This document shows positions 31,386 through 39,649 of a DNA stretch of 64,000 nucleotides, in pieces. Under the pieces are notes generated by a model. The model had not been told where the DNA came from, did no database searches, and saw only the letters and a list, made by a program, of their open reading frames with translations. Every line of letters starts with the position of its first letter. The first letter of the stretch is position 1. The stretch lies in NCBI RefSeq assembly GCF_900115545.1, contig NZ_FOWV01000005.1:124001-188000 (forward strand). Direction: 5' to 3'. Source of the DNA: Ralstonia sp. NFACC01 (GTDB taxonomy: Bacteria > Pseudomonadota > Gammaproteobacteria > Burkholderiales > Burkholderiaceae). A program made the translations under genes and the position numbers.

Positions 31386-32795
31386 ATGGCAACTGCTTAC
31401 TTCGCGCCATGCCCCCGTGGGCTAGAACAGGCGCTGGCCGATGAACTGGCCGAAATCGCCATCCGCCCCGAGGTGGATGAGCTGGCGGCGTTCGAGGTGG
31501 GCCGCACCGTGCCGGGTGGTGTGCACTTCTTCGGCACGCAGGGTGCGGCGTATGCCGTCAACCTGCACAGCCGCATCGCCAGCCGTGTGCTGATGCGCCT
31601 GGCTTCGCGCGGGTATCGCTCGGAAGACGACATCTACGCGCTGGCCGCCGCGCAGCGATGGGAGGATTACTTCACGCCCGACGAGATGATTCGTGTGGAC
31701 GTGACGGCGCACAAATCGCCGTTGCAGAGCTTGAAGTTTGTCGGCTTGCGCGTGAAGGACGGGGTGTGTGACCGCTTCCGCCAACGCATGGGCGCGCGGC
31801 CCAGCGTCGATACGGTCTCCCCCGACGTGCGTATCTACGCGTACCTGACCGAGACCGACTGCACGATCTACCTCGACACCACCGGCGAGCCGCTCTTCAA
31901 GCGCGGCTGGCGCCAGGAAAAGGGCGAGGCACCGCTGAAGGAAAACCTCGCCGCGGGCATCTTGCGCCTGACGGGCTGGACGGGTGCTCACGGCATGCCG
32001 TTCTACGATCCGATGTGCGGCAGCGGCACGTTCCTCGTGGAAGCAGCGCAACGTGCGCTTGGCATTGCACCGGGTGGGCAACGCGCCTTCGCTTGCGAGT
32101 GGTTGCAGGACCACGACGCTAAATGCTTCAAGCGCCTGCGCGAAGCCGCTGCCGACGCGGCTGCCGCATCCATGCGCCGTACGCCGCCGCTGGTGGCCGG
32201 CGCCGATATTTCCACCGACATGCTCGCCTATGCCGCCGCCAACTGGCAGCGTGCCGGCCTGCCGGGCGAGCCGGTGCTCAAGCAAGTCGATGCGCGTTTC
32301 GGCAAGCCGCCGTTCGAGACTGCCGGTGTGTTGCTGATGAATCCACCTTACGGCGAGCGTATTGTCGTGCGTGGTGCACACGGTTCGCGCCGCCGCCGGC
32401 CGGAAGGTGAGGGCGACGAGGATGGCACCGTGTTCGAGCGCGCCAGCCGCGCAATGGGCGCCCCGCGCGATGATGGTCGCCGTCCGATGCGCGAGCTGCG
32501 CCAGCCGGAGCCGCCACCGCCGCTCGACCCCGAGGAAGAGGCCGCTGCCAACGAATTTGCGCAAGCCTTTGCCGGTACGCTCAAGCGCGAATTTGCCGGA
32601 TGGAAGGCGTTCGTCTTCACAGGCGATCTGTCGATGCCGCGTCGGATGCGGCTGAAGGAATCGCAGCGCACGCCGCTCTACAACGGCAACATCGAATGCC
32701 GTCTGTTCCGCTTCGATATGGTGAAGGGCGGCATGCGCGATCGGCCCGAGCGGACCGCGCAGGGCGATGCTTCAAACGACAACGCCGACGCATAA
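31386..32795 (+). CDS. rlmL: 23S rRNA m2G2445 methyltransferase RlmL (single-domain form)
   Basis: A 469-residue SAM-dependent RNA methyltransferase. It has a THUMP RNA-binding domain at about residues 45-160, then a Rossmann-like methyltransferase domain with motif I FYDPMCGSGTFLVEAA (near 210) and catalytic NPPYGER (near 320). It lacks the RlmK half of the 702-residue E. coli RlmKL fusion, as is normal outside gammaproteobacteria. Unusual is a charged, proline- and arginine-rich insertion of roughly 60-70 residues right after NPPYGER (RRRRPEGEGDEDG, RQPEPPPPLDPEEE), probably disordered. The C-terminal part resumes with the usual GWKAFVFTGD. Confidence 0.9.
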   Translation: MATAYFAPCPRGLEQALADELAEIAIRPEVDELAAFEVGRTVPGGVHFFGTQGAAYAVNLHSRIASRVLMRLASRGYRSEDDIYALAAAQRWEDYFTPDEMIRVDVTAHKSPLQSLKFVGLRVKDGVCDRFRQRMGARPSVDTVSPDVRIYAYLTETDCTIYLDTTGEPLFKRGWRQEKGEAPLKENLAAGILRLTGWTGAHGMPFYDPMCGSGTFLVEAAQRALGIAPGGQRAFACEWLQDHDAKCFKRLREAAADAAAASMRRTPPLVAGADISTDMLAYAAANWQRAGLPGEPVLKQVDARFGKPPFETAGVLLMNPPYGERIVVRGAHGSRRRRPEGEGDEDGTVFERASRAMGAPRDDGRRPMRELRQPEPPPPLDPEEEAAANEFAQAFAGTLKREFAGWKAFVFTGDLSMPRRMRLKESQRTPLYNGNIECRLFRFDMVKGGMRDRPERTAQGDASNDNADA

Positions 32796-32808
32796 GCATC
32801 GGCGTTGT
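32779..32808. terminator. Hairpin between convergent rlmL and phcQ (terminator candidate)
   Basis: ACAACGCCGA and TCGGCGTTGT form a perfect 10-bp stem around a 10-nt loop. The rlmL TAA lies in the loop. No T-run follows on either strand, so Rho-independent action is doubtful; it may protect the 3' end or slow convergent transcription. Confidence 0.45.
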
Positions 32809-32828
32809 ATGACAACTGCGGGCTCCTT

Positions 32829-33848
32829 TCAGGCGGCCTGCAGATCCTGGAAATGTTCCATCCACGCCGCGAGTTGATCCGGCGTGAGCTGCGTCTGGTT
32901 GTCGAGCAGGCGCAGCTTGACCGTCGCACCATCGCGCTCGGCCGTGAGCGACCAACCCTTGCCGTCGAGCCACAGCAGGAACGCCAGCCACTTGGCGTGC
33001 GATTCCGACACCTTGTGCGTGGACGCCGCCTCCAGGAATTCCGTCAGCGCGGTGAGATCCACTACCGCCGCCGCATCGCTGCCTGACGGCGACACCTTGC
33101 CGTCAAGCACCTCGGCCAGCACTTCCAACGCCTGCGCCGCGGGCTTGCTGTCAAAGCGCGATGACAAGTCCACATATGCCTGCCGCACTGCGTGGCTGAA
33201 CTCACCGGTACGCAGGCTTTCTTCGCCGACCAGCTCGGTGTAATCCTTCATCGCCCAGTCGGGCTGTGCCAGCGATTGCAGGCCCACGGCGGCGGCGGCA
33301 CGCAGGTAATCGTTGACGGCGCTGAACGACGACAGCCCCGACACCGCGAGGTACAGCGTCTGCAGCGCACCGATGCGATGTGTAAGCGTCTGGCTTTGGC
33401 GCACGGTCATCTTCTCGCGCAGCAGCGCGTCACGTTCGCGACGCAGATCGGAGAATTCCAATGCCTGCTTCAGTTCCACGCGCAGCGCGGTGATGTCCCA
33501 CGGTTTCTTGATGTAGCGGTGAATCTGCCCCTGGTTGACGGCCTCCACCGTGTCTTCGATTTCGGAGTAGGCGGTCGTCAGGATGCGCACGAGGTGCGGA
33601 TAGCGCTCGCGTGCGTAGCGCAGCAACTCGTTGCCGAGTTCACCGGGCATGCGCTGGTCCGACACGAGCACGCCGAGCGTGGCGGCGTGCTCGTCGAGCA
33701 TGCGCTTGCCTTCTTCGACCGAGGTGGCGGTGACGACCGGCGCCAGTGAACCGATGGCACGGCCGAAGTAAGTCAGCGCCAATGTCTCGTCGTCCACATA
33801 CAGGATCTTGGGCGGGTTAGTAGGCGTGTGGCCCCCGGGATTGGTCAT
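32829..33848 (-). CDS. phcQ: Response regulator PhcQ
   Basis: A 339-residue protein with an N-terminal receiver domain (residues 14-130) whose key residues are complete: Asp19-Asp20, phospho-acceptor Asp64 (VLVSDQRMPGE), Thr in ILTTAYS and Lys115 (YIKKPWD). The other 200 residues have a coiled-coil-like linker (RRERDALLREKMTVRQ) and no DNA-binding or enzymatic domain I recognise. In R. solanacearum PhcQ, the last gene of the phc operon, modulates PhcA-dependent gene expression. It has a strong GAGGAG site and lies 82 nt after phcR. Confidence 0.88.
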   Translation of the reverse strand: MTNPGGHTPTNPPKILYVDDETLALTYFGRAIGSLAPVVTATSVEEGKRMLDEHAATLGVLVSDQRMPGELGNELLRYARERYPHLVRILTTAYSEIEDTVEAVNQGQIHRYIKKPWDITALRVELKQALEFSDLRRERDALLREKMTVRQSQTLTHRIGALQTLYLAVSGLSSFSAVNDYLRAAAAVGLQSLAQPDWAMKDYTELVGEESLRTGEFSHAVRQAYVDLSSRFDSKPAAQALEVLAEVLDGKVSPSGSDAAAVVDLTALTEFLEAASTHKVSESHAKWLAFLLWLDGKGWSLTAERDGATVKLRLLDNQTQLTPDQLAAWMEHFQDLQAA

Positions 33849-33930
33849 CCGTCACTCCTCATAGCAATTGCAGCCGATACGGCAAACGCGCGGATCACGT
33901 ACGGCCTGGTTCGTAAGTCTTGTGGTCTTG

Positions 33931-35037
33931 TCATGGGAACGTGAGAGTCACGCGCGTGCCTGCGCTGGGTGCGGAATCAATCGCAATCGCTCCCCCGAAC
34001 GATTGCATGATCCGCGTACAAAAAATCATGCCCATGCCGTTGCCGCCTTCTTCGGCGCGCGTCGTCACGGGGTCGATGGTCAGCCGCGCGAGAACGTCGC
34101 GCGCGATACCGGGGCCGTTATCCTCGATGCGGATCATGTGCTGTGTAGTTCCGGCGTCCGGCACACGGCTGGCAACAATTTCAAGCTTCGGTGCATTGGT
34201 GTGCCGCAGCGCCTGCAACGCGTTGCTCGTGAGCGACGAGAGCACGAGCATCACGCAGTTGGGCAGCGTCTGGATCGGAAAATCGTCTTCCACGCGGTAC
34301 GACACCCATTCGCGCTGCGCGTTCGTGAACGGGTATGTGTCAAACAACGAGCGGATCAGCCCACCCGCGCTGTTGGGCGTAGCTGCTGTGCCGGGCTTGC
34401 CATACGTGTTGCGCACCGAATTCAGAAACGTGGCGATCACCGAGAGGCAGTAGCGCGCGTTGTCCTGCACGCGATCGGCGGCGCGGCCGATTTCGGGAAG
34501 GGCCCCGGGCGTGGGATCGGTCTGGTCTATGCGCATGCGGATGCCGCGTGCAAAGTTCGAGATGGCGGCCAATGGCGTGTTCAGCTCGTGCGCAAGAAAA
34601 GCCAGCGTTTCGTCGATTGCCATGAGGCGCTGGGTACGCAAGAGGCGATCCTGGCGCAGTGCCAGTGCCTCCTGCAGCGAGCGCCGCACGTCTTCGGGCT
34701 GATAGGGCTTCTCCAGGATCTTGAACACGCGCCCGGTGTTCACGGCCTGAATCAACAAATCCTTGTCGGCATACGCGGTGACGAGGATGGTGGCGATGTC
34801 GCCGTATTCCGCATCGATGAAGCGCAGCAGTTCAGTGCCGTCGCCGCCCGGCATGCGGAAGTCCGTCAGGACCACGCTGATGCGTTCGTGCGAATCGTGC
34901 AGCACGGTTTTGGCCTCTTCGACGCTGTTGGCCGTCAGCACCTCGTAGCCGGTGCCGATCGTGCGCGCAAACCATTTGCAGGCTTGCGCTTCGTCGTCGA
35001 CGTAGAGGATGGTGACGGTGTCCGGCGTGGTGTCCAT
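33931..35037 (-). CDS. phcR: Hybrid response regulator-histidine kinase PhcR
   Basis: A 368-residue protein with the reverse order of a hybrid kinase. The receiver comes first (Asp14-Asp15, phospho-acceptor Asp59 in VVLTDFRMPG, Lys110 in LEKPYQ). Then a HisKA-like helix carries His150 (FLAHELNTPLAAISNF) and a HATPase_c domain (N box SSLTSNALQAL, DNGPGIA, GNGMGMIFC). It has no DNA-binding output domain, as known for PhcR. In R. solanacearum it receives the PhcS signal and relays it to PhcA. Only 7 nt separate it from phcS. Confidence 0.9.
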   Translation of the reverse strand: MDTTPDTVTILYVDDEAQACKWFARTIGTGYEVLTANSVEEAKTVLHDSHERISVVLTDFRMPGGDGTELLRFIDAEYGDIATILVTAYADKDLLIQAVNTGRVFKILEKPYQPEDVRRSLQEALALRQDRLLRTQRLMAIDETLAFLAHELNTPLAAISNFARGIRMRIDQTDPTPGALPEIGRAADRVQDNARYCLSVIATFLNSVRNTYGKPGTAATPNSAGGLIRSLFDTYPFTNAQREWVSYRVEDDFPIQTLPNCVMLVLSSLTSNALQALRHTNAPKLEIVASRVPDAGTTQHMIRIEDNGPGIARDVLARLTIDPVTTRAEEGGNGMGMIFCTRIMQSFGGAIAIDSAPSAGTRVTLTFP

Positions 35038-35044
35038 GATGCGT

Positions 35045-36373
35045 CTACTCCGAGCGCGGCAGATCGAACGTGAAGCGCGCCCATTCGCCTTCCTGGCTCG
35101 TCACGGCCAGGGTGCCGCCGTGACGCTGGATGACGCTGTAGCTGATCGATAGGCCGAGGCCCAGGCCTTTGCCGACATCGCGCGTGGTGAAGAACGGCTC
35201 GAACACGCGTGACAGGTTCTTCTCAGAGATGCCCGGGCCGTTGTCGGTCACCACCACATGCAGGCGGTTGTCGATCCACTCGCCGGCAATCTCGATGCGC
35301 GGGTTCTCGCGCTGCACCTTTTGCATGGCAAGCGCTGCGTTCGATAGCAGGTTGATAAGCACGCCGATGATGGCCGCCTCGTCGCCGCGCACGAGCGTGT
35401 CCGGCGGAAGTTTGCGTTCGAGGGTCACGCCGCGTAGCTCATGGCTGGTCAGGCGGATCGCCGAGTCGATGGCTTTCTCCACCAGGAATGGCGCATCGGC
35501 CTCGCCCTTCTCTGGGCTGCGATAAGCGAAGGTCTTCAGGTCGGACACGATGTGCTGCACGCGCTGCATGCCTTCCTTGGCATCGGTCAGGCATTCGAGC
35601 AGCATCGGGCTGCCCTTGGCGGTCGGGTCTTCCTGCGCCACGGCAATCGCCATCAGGCAGAAGTTGACCGGGTTGTTGATCTCATGCAGCAGGCCCGCAG
35701 ACAGCGTACCGATGGCGGCCATCTTTTCCTGTTGCAGAAGCTGGCCCTTGATGTCGGTGAGGTTCTGATTGGTCTGCGCCAACTGCGCGTTCTTCTGCGC
35801 CACTTCTTCCTTGAGCCGGAAGAGCTGGAAGCGCCCGCGTTCGTTGAAGTACGTGTAGAGCGTGCTCGTCGCAATGGAGAACAGGATAAACATCGAATGC
35901 ACGATGAATATCTCGCGCGACTGGATGCCGCCCGGATGCAGCGTGCACGCGATCACCCAGAAGATGTACGTGCAGGTGCCGAACAGCACGGCCTGCAGGA
36001 AGCCGATCGGCATCACCATGCCCACCGCGTAGATTGCCAGGTTCAGCCCCGAGTAATACGGTGAACTGGCGCCCTCGGTGTCGTAGATCATCCACGAGAT
36101 CATGATCTGAGGACAGATCAGCCAGAAGAACGTCAGGCTCTGCACATGCTCTTCGCCCCAGCGCGTATACAGCACCAGCAGTGCGCCCAGCATGATGAGC
36201 GAGGTGATGACCCGCAGCGAAGCGAACAGCCAGAGCCTGTCCACATACATGCCGTAGTCCAGCCCGACGCCTGCCAGCACCAGAACGATGCCCGTAACGG
36301 CTGCCATGCGGCTGAAGACGAGCCGGAACTGCTTCAGCTCGGCCTGGTATCCGCGATGTGTAATGGGCTCCAT
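35045..36373 (-). CDS. phcS: Quorum-sensing histidine kinase PhcS
   Basis: A 442-residue membrane sensor kinase. Five to six hydrophobic segments fill about residues 20-175, with no large periplasmic domain, fitting detection of a lipid-like signal in the membrane. A coiled linker (residues 185-215) leads to HisKA, with the phosphorylatable His exactly at residue 230 (AGLLHEINNPVNF), the position reported for R. solanacearum PhcS. HATPase_c follows (LINLLSNAALAM, VTDNGPGIS, GKGLGLGLSIS). It should sense 3-hydroxypalmitate or 3-hydroxymyristate methyl ester made by PhcB. Its ATG lies 20 nt after the phcB stop. Confidence 0.92.
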   Translation of the reverse strand: MEPITHRGYQAELKQFRLVFSRMAAVTGIVLVLAGVGLDYGMYVDRLWLFASLRVITSLIMLGALLVLYTRWGEEHVQSLTFFWLICPQIMISWMIYDTEGASSPYYSGLNLAIYAVGMVMPIGFLQAVLFGTCTYIFWVIACTLHPGGIQSREIFIVHSMFILFSIATSTLYTYFNERGRFQLFRLKEEVAQKNAQLAQTNQNLTDIKGQLLQQEKMAAIGTLSAGLLHEINNPVNFCLMAIAVAQEDPTAKGSPMLLECLTDAKEGMQRVQHIVSDLKTFAYRSPEKGEADAPFLVEKAIDSAIRLTSHELRGVTLERKLPPDTLVRGDEAAIIGVLINLLSNAALAMQKVQRENPRIEIAGEWIDNRLHVVVTDNGPGISEKNLSRVFEPFFTTRDVGKGLGLGLSISYSVIQRHGGTLAVTSQEGEWARFTFDLPRSE

Positions 36374-36393
36374 GCGTGTTCCTGGGCAGCGGA

Positions 36394-37806
36394 TTAAGCG
36401 GCGGCTGTGGCAGGCCCGGCCACGCTGGCCTGGGCGAATACGTTGACGCCGGTCACGTCGGTATAGACACGCACGTCGTGCGAGCCTTCGGGTAGCAGTT
36501 CGGCCATCAGCGGTTCATCGCGATAGACGAGATACCACTCCAGCACGTGTTCCATCACAAAGCGCATCGGGTTGTTGCCGTGCACGTTGGTCGCAAGAAT
36601 GGCGCCGCCCGGCTGCGTACGCGCTGCAAAGTAGGAGAGCAGGCGCTGGCAGACCTTGTTGGACAGATAGTCGAACAGGCCGGCGCAGTACACCGCATCG
36701 CAATCTCCGGCTTGCGGGCTGTCGGCCGTGATGCGGCGCTTGAGCAGTTGATGCACCGACTCGTGCAAGAAATCGACGGTGACGGTCTTGCGCGCGCGAT
36801 CCATCGCGCGGCGCATCTGCTCGCGGGTGTAGTCGAGCGTCTCTTCGCTGAAGTCCACCAGCTCGAATGACAGCAACGAGGGTTCCGGATGCTGCTGAAT
36901 GAAGCGCTGAATTTCCACCGCCGGCCCGCAGCCAACGTTGAGCACCTTGAACGTCCGGCCCGCCGCCTTGGCTTGCGCGGCAAGGTCGCTCAGATACTGC
37001 ACAAGAATGTCGATGCGGTTGCGGTGCGCCTCTGCCACGTCGGTGCGCAGGAAGGCGGCGTTGACGATCTGGAAGTACGTGTTGGGCCCTTCGCGCGGGT
37101 CGGAGAGGATCTGGTTGACCATCTCGTAATCGCCCGCGTAGCCCAGCGGCTTGGTGTACGTGCGATAGATGAACGGCGCGCGCAACAGCAGCGGATGCAG
37201 TGCGGCTTGCGCGAACGTGCGGTGCGCAGGTGCAAGCTCCGCCTCGACCTTGCTCGCCTCCGACTCCAGCCCATCCATGTAACCCTTGAGCTTGAGCATG
37301 ATCGGCTCAGCCAGCTCCTGGAAGACATCCATGCGCAGCTTGTTGTCTTCGCGCGGCAATGTCTTCGACAGATCCACCTGTTCTACCCAGCGTGACACTT
37401 CGGCCAGGAACGCCCGCATCTCATTGACGACGATCTGATAGTCGCGATGGATGCGGAAGCGTTCCTGCCATTCCTGCACGAACGTTCGCGCTTCTTCGCC
37501 CACGGAGGCGGGCGTGTCGGCCACTTCCGACAGCTCGCGCCATTCGTCGATCAGCGTGAGCGAGACGACGGCGGTCAGGCCCGTGTTCACCAGGCTGATC
37601 ACCACCGCCTTGCCAAGATAGGCTTGCCGCGTTCCCATCTTGATCGCGAGTTCGGACAGCACCTCGCTCACCTGCACGATCGAGTACGGGTTGTAGATCT
37701 CCATCACCAGGGCACGCCGCTGCAGCGTGATGATGGTGCCGCGGACCTGCTGACCCTGTGAGTTGCGGAAGCTGACCGCGGGATCGATTTGGTTGGGTGA
37801 GTACAC
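36394..37806 (-). CDS. phcB: SAM-dependent methyltransferase PhcB (quorum-signal synthase)
   Basis: A 470-residue protein. The C-terminal methyltransferase domain starts near residue 285 with motif I VLNVGCGPAVE (288-298), and has FELVDFSEETLDY for the acidic residue contacting SAM. The first 90 residues form a beta-rich domain (RGTIITLQRRALVMEIYNPYSIVQVSE) reminiscent of PilZ-like folds; this I cannot prove. PhcB methylates 3-hydroxy fatty acids to give 3-OH PAME or 3-OH MAME, the cell-density signal sensed by PhcS. It is the first gene of phcBSRQ, with a 655-bp gene-poor region upstream. Confidence 0.92.
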   Translation of the reverse strand: MYSPNQIDPAVSFRNSQGQQVRGTIITLQRRALVMEIYNPYSIVQVSEVLSELAIKMGTRQAYLGKAVVISLVNTGLTAVVSLTLIDEWRELSEVADTPASVGEEARTFVQEWQERFRIHRDYQIVVNEMRAFLAEVSRWVEQVDLSKTLPREDNKLRMDVFQELAEPIMLKLKGYMDGLESEASKVEAELAPAHRTFAQAALHPLLLRAPFIYRTYTKPLGYAGDYEMVNQILSDPREGPNTYFQIVNAAFLRTDVAEAHRNRIDILVQYLSDLAAQAKAAGRTFKVLNVGCGPAVEIQRFIQQHPEPSLLSFELVDFSEETLDYTREQMRRAMDRARKTVTVDFLHESVHQLLKRRITADSPQAGDCDAVYCAGLFDYLSNKVCQRLLSYFAARTQPGGAILATNVHGNNPMRFVMEHVLEWYLVYRDEPLMAELLPEGSHDVRVYTDVTGVNVFAQASVAGPATAAA

Positions 37807-38461
37807 GGTGCGAATTTGCCGGAGACTTCAGGGAAAACGTCTGCCAAGCGGGACGCTCACTCCAACAACCGCGCACCCGGGATCGCACTGCGAATCCGGG
37901 CGCCGCGAATACGACGCGCCCCGCCGACACTGCCGGGCATGCCGCCGCATCAGTCGTGAAAGCGTGCTTGAAGCCGTCCGCTGGCCGTGCGCGATACGCG
38001 CCAGCCCGGGCGTCTCTCGCCCAAACCCGCTCCGAGAAGATCGGGGAAGATGGCCGACTGCAGCCGGCGCCTTCAGTACTGCTACCGAGGCACCTCTACT
38101 GCCCGCCGATCAACAGCGTGCAACGGGAATCGTGCAACCGTGAACCATGACCAGATTGGAACGATGCACTCCCCTGACATCCGTAACGCGCGCTGCTTGA
38201 ACGCGCGGCTCGCTGCTGCATCCCAAATCGTCTCTCAAGGAGAATCCCGCACAGTAATGAACTCGGGGTGCCGCTTTGAATGTTGCGTGCCGGCACCCTC
38301 GTTCGCCATGATGCCGCAGCTATGCCACGCATGCATCAGGGCGATTCAGCCGGGCCACGCTCTGACGTCATGGCTGCCGAATGATGCAATCGATTGTACT
38401 TGCCGAATGTGACCCACACAATGTGGAAACCCGCAGGGCAGAGCAAAGCGGAAACACCGCC
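37807..38461 (-). other. 655-bp gene-poor region upstream of phcB
   Basis: No convincing protein gene is visible. Open frames exist on the plus strand but lack conserved features; the best is 51 codons from 38257 with a distant AAGGAG (14 nt away), and I do not call it. A minus-strand promoter candidate at the far end (38393-38421) implies a phcB leader of about 580 nt. The region is less GC-rich near that promoter. No known riboswitch could be identified by eye. Confidence 0.5.
38393..38421 (-). promoter_or_regulatory. Candidate sigma-70 promoter for the phcB operon
   Basis: On the minus strand TTGTGT (38421-38416), a 17-nt spacer and TACAAT (38398-38393) form a good sigma-70 promoter. A 10-bp palindrome CAATCGATTG (38387-38396) overlaps the -10, a plausible operator position. 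It lies 41 nt after the orphan response-regulator stop and about 585 nt before the phcB ATG. An additional promoter closer to phcB cannot be excluded. Confidence 0.5.
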
Positions 38462-39499
38462 TCAGCGTGATTTGCGGCCGGTGAGCGCGTCCGGATCCTG
38501 CTTGTAGTTGGTGAGGAATTGGGTGTAGCTGTAGACCTGTGCCGGCAGCAGATGGCTCGGCATGTCGAACAGCGCGTAGTAGTACGGCTCTCGCCCCTGA
38601 CACACCTCTGCAGGCAGGCAATATTGTTCCCACTCCACACACGCTGGGGTGTACATGCCATCGCCAGGCCAGAAGAACGGGACGATCTGCTTGTCGTGCA
38701 GGCCCTTGAGCAGCGCATCGGGCGCGTTGTACGCCTCGGCGTTTTCCAGGTGCGTGAGCATGCTCGCATTGGTCTCGATGACCATGAGCGTGGCGCGCCC
38801 GTCGGCCGTGAGCAGCAGCACGCCGGCGGGGTGCGGATACAAGTAGTACTCGATGAAACGGTAGCGCGTGGACAACTCGCGCACGAGCCGTGTGATCGCG
38901 GGGTCGGACAGAAAACTGAACGAGTGGCGTGACAGCAGATCGCGCAGTGTGCTCGACAGGTTGCTGAAGTAGCGCACCTGCAATGCCTCGATTTCCGCGC
39001 TGAGCCGCTCGGCCATCGCCGGATTGTCTTTCTTGATGTAGCGGTCGATCAGGCCGTCGTTGAAACCCTGCACGGCGATGTTCTCGTCGGCCATGCCCGT
39101 GAGCAGGATCGTCATGCACGGCAGATCTTTGAGCTTGGCGCAGAACTCCAGCCCGTTCATGCGCGGCATGGAGTAATCCACCACGATGACTGAGGGCTGC
39201 AGAAAACGATTGACCTCGTGGATCTGGCGGTAGACGCGGTCGACGTCAAGCTGGATGGTGCGGCGCTCGGTGGAGAACGTCAGGTCATCGTGCGTGACGC
39301 GCACCGGCAGGAAACCCGGCATGCGAAGCGAATGCCACTGGCGCAGCCACGCCAGCGCCTCTTCCGGATCATTGAAGGCCAACAGCGCGCGCGATGGGTC
39401 CATCTGGAACCCAAGGCTTTCCACGAACGATTGGCTGTCGTCGACCACCACTGTCAGGGTAGGGTGGAAATAGACCGGCAGGGCGCTGTCCTGTTGCAT
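38462..39499 (-). CDS. Orphan response regulator with enlarged receiver domain
   Basis: A 345-residue protein from the ATG at 39497-39499 (358 from an in-frame GTG at 39538; neither has a good ribosome site). Receiver residues are present: Asp20-Asp21 (LTVVVDDS), phospho-acceptor Asp108 (VIVVDYSMPRMNG), Thr134 (ILLTGMAD) and Lys156/157 (RYIKKD). The distance from the acidic pair to the acceptor is about 87 residues against roughly 44 in CheY, so 40-odd residues (MPGFLPVRVTHDDLTFSTER region) are inserted between beta2 and beta3. Residues 165-345 match no domain I know. It sits next to phcB on the same strand and may join the phc network. Confidence 0.8.
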   Translation of the reverse strand: MQQDSALPVYFHPTLTVVVDDSQSFVESLGFQMDPSRALLAFNDPEEALAWLRQWHSLRMPGFLPVRVTHDDLTFSTERRTIQLDVDRVYRQIHEVNRFLQPSVIVVDYSMPRMNGLEFCAKLKDLPCMTILLTGMADENIAVQGFNDGLIDRYIKKDNPAMAERLSAEIEALQVRYFSNLSSTLRDLLSRHSFSFLSDPAITRLVRELSTRYRFIEYYLYPHPAGVLLLTADGRATLMVIETNASMLTHLENAEAYNAPDALLKGLHDKQIVPFFWPGDGMYTPACVEWEQYCLPAEVCQGREPYYYALFDMPSHLLPAQVYSYTQFLTNYKQDPDALTGRKSR

Positions 39500-39649
39500 A
39501 CGTCGGGAGGAATCGGAAGAGGGCAGGGTGCAGCGCACGGCCGGTGTGGCCGACGCTGCCCGTTTGCACTACGTTACTGCCTGCCGCCACCGGGGGCAAG
39601 GGGAACCCGTCGGACCTGACGACCCGTTGACGGCCGTCAGTGTCCTGCC

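Noticed and set aside
38257-38412. A 51-codon plus-strand ORF in the phcB upstream region
   Set aside because: AAGGAG is 14 nt from the ATG, too far for a normal site, and the cysteine-rich translation matches nothing known. It also lies opposite the candidate phcB promoter.
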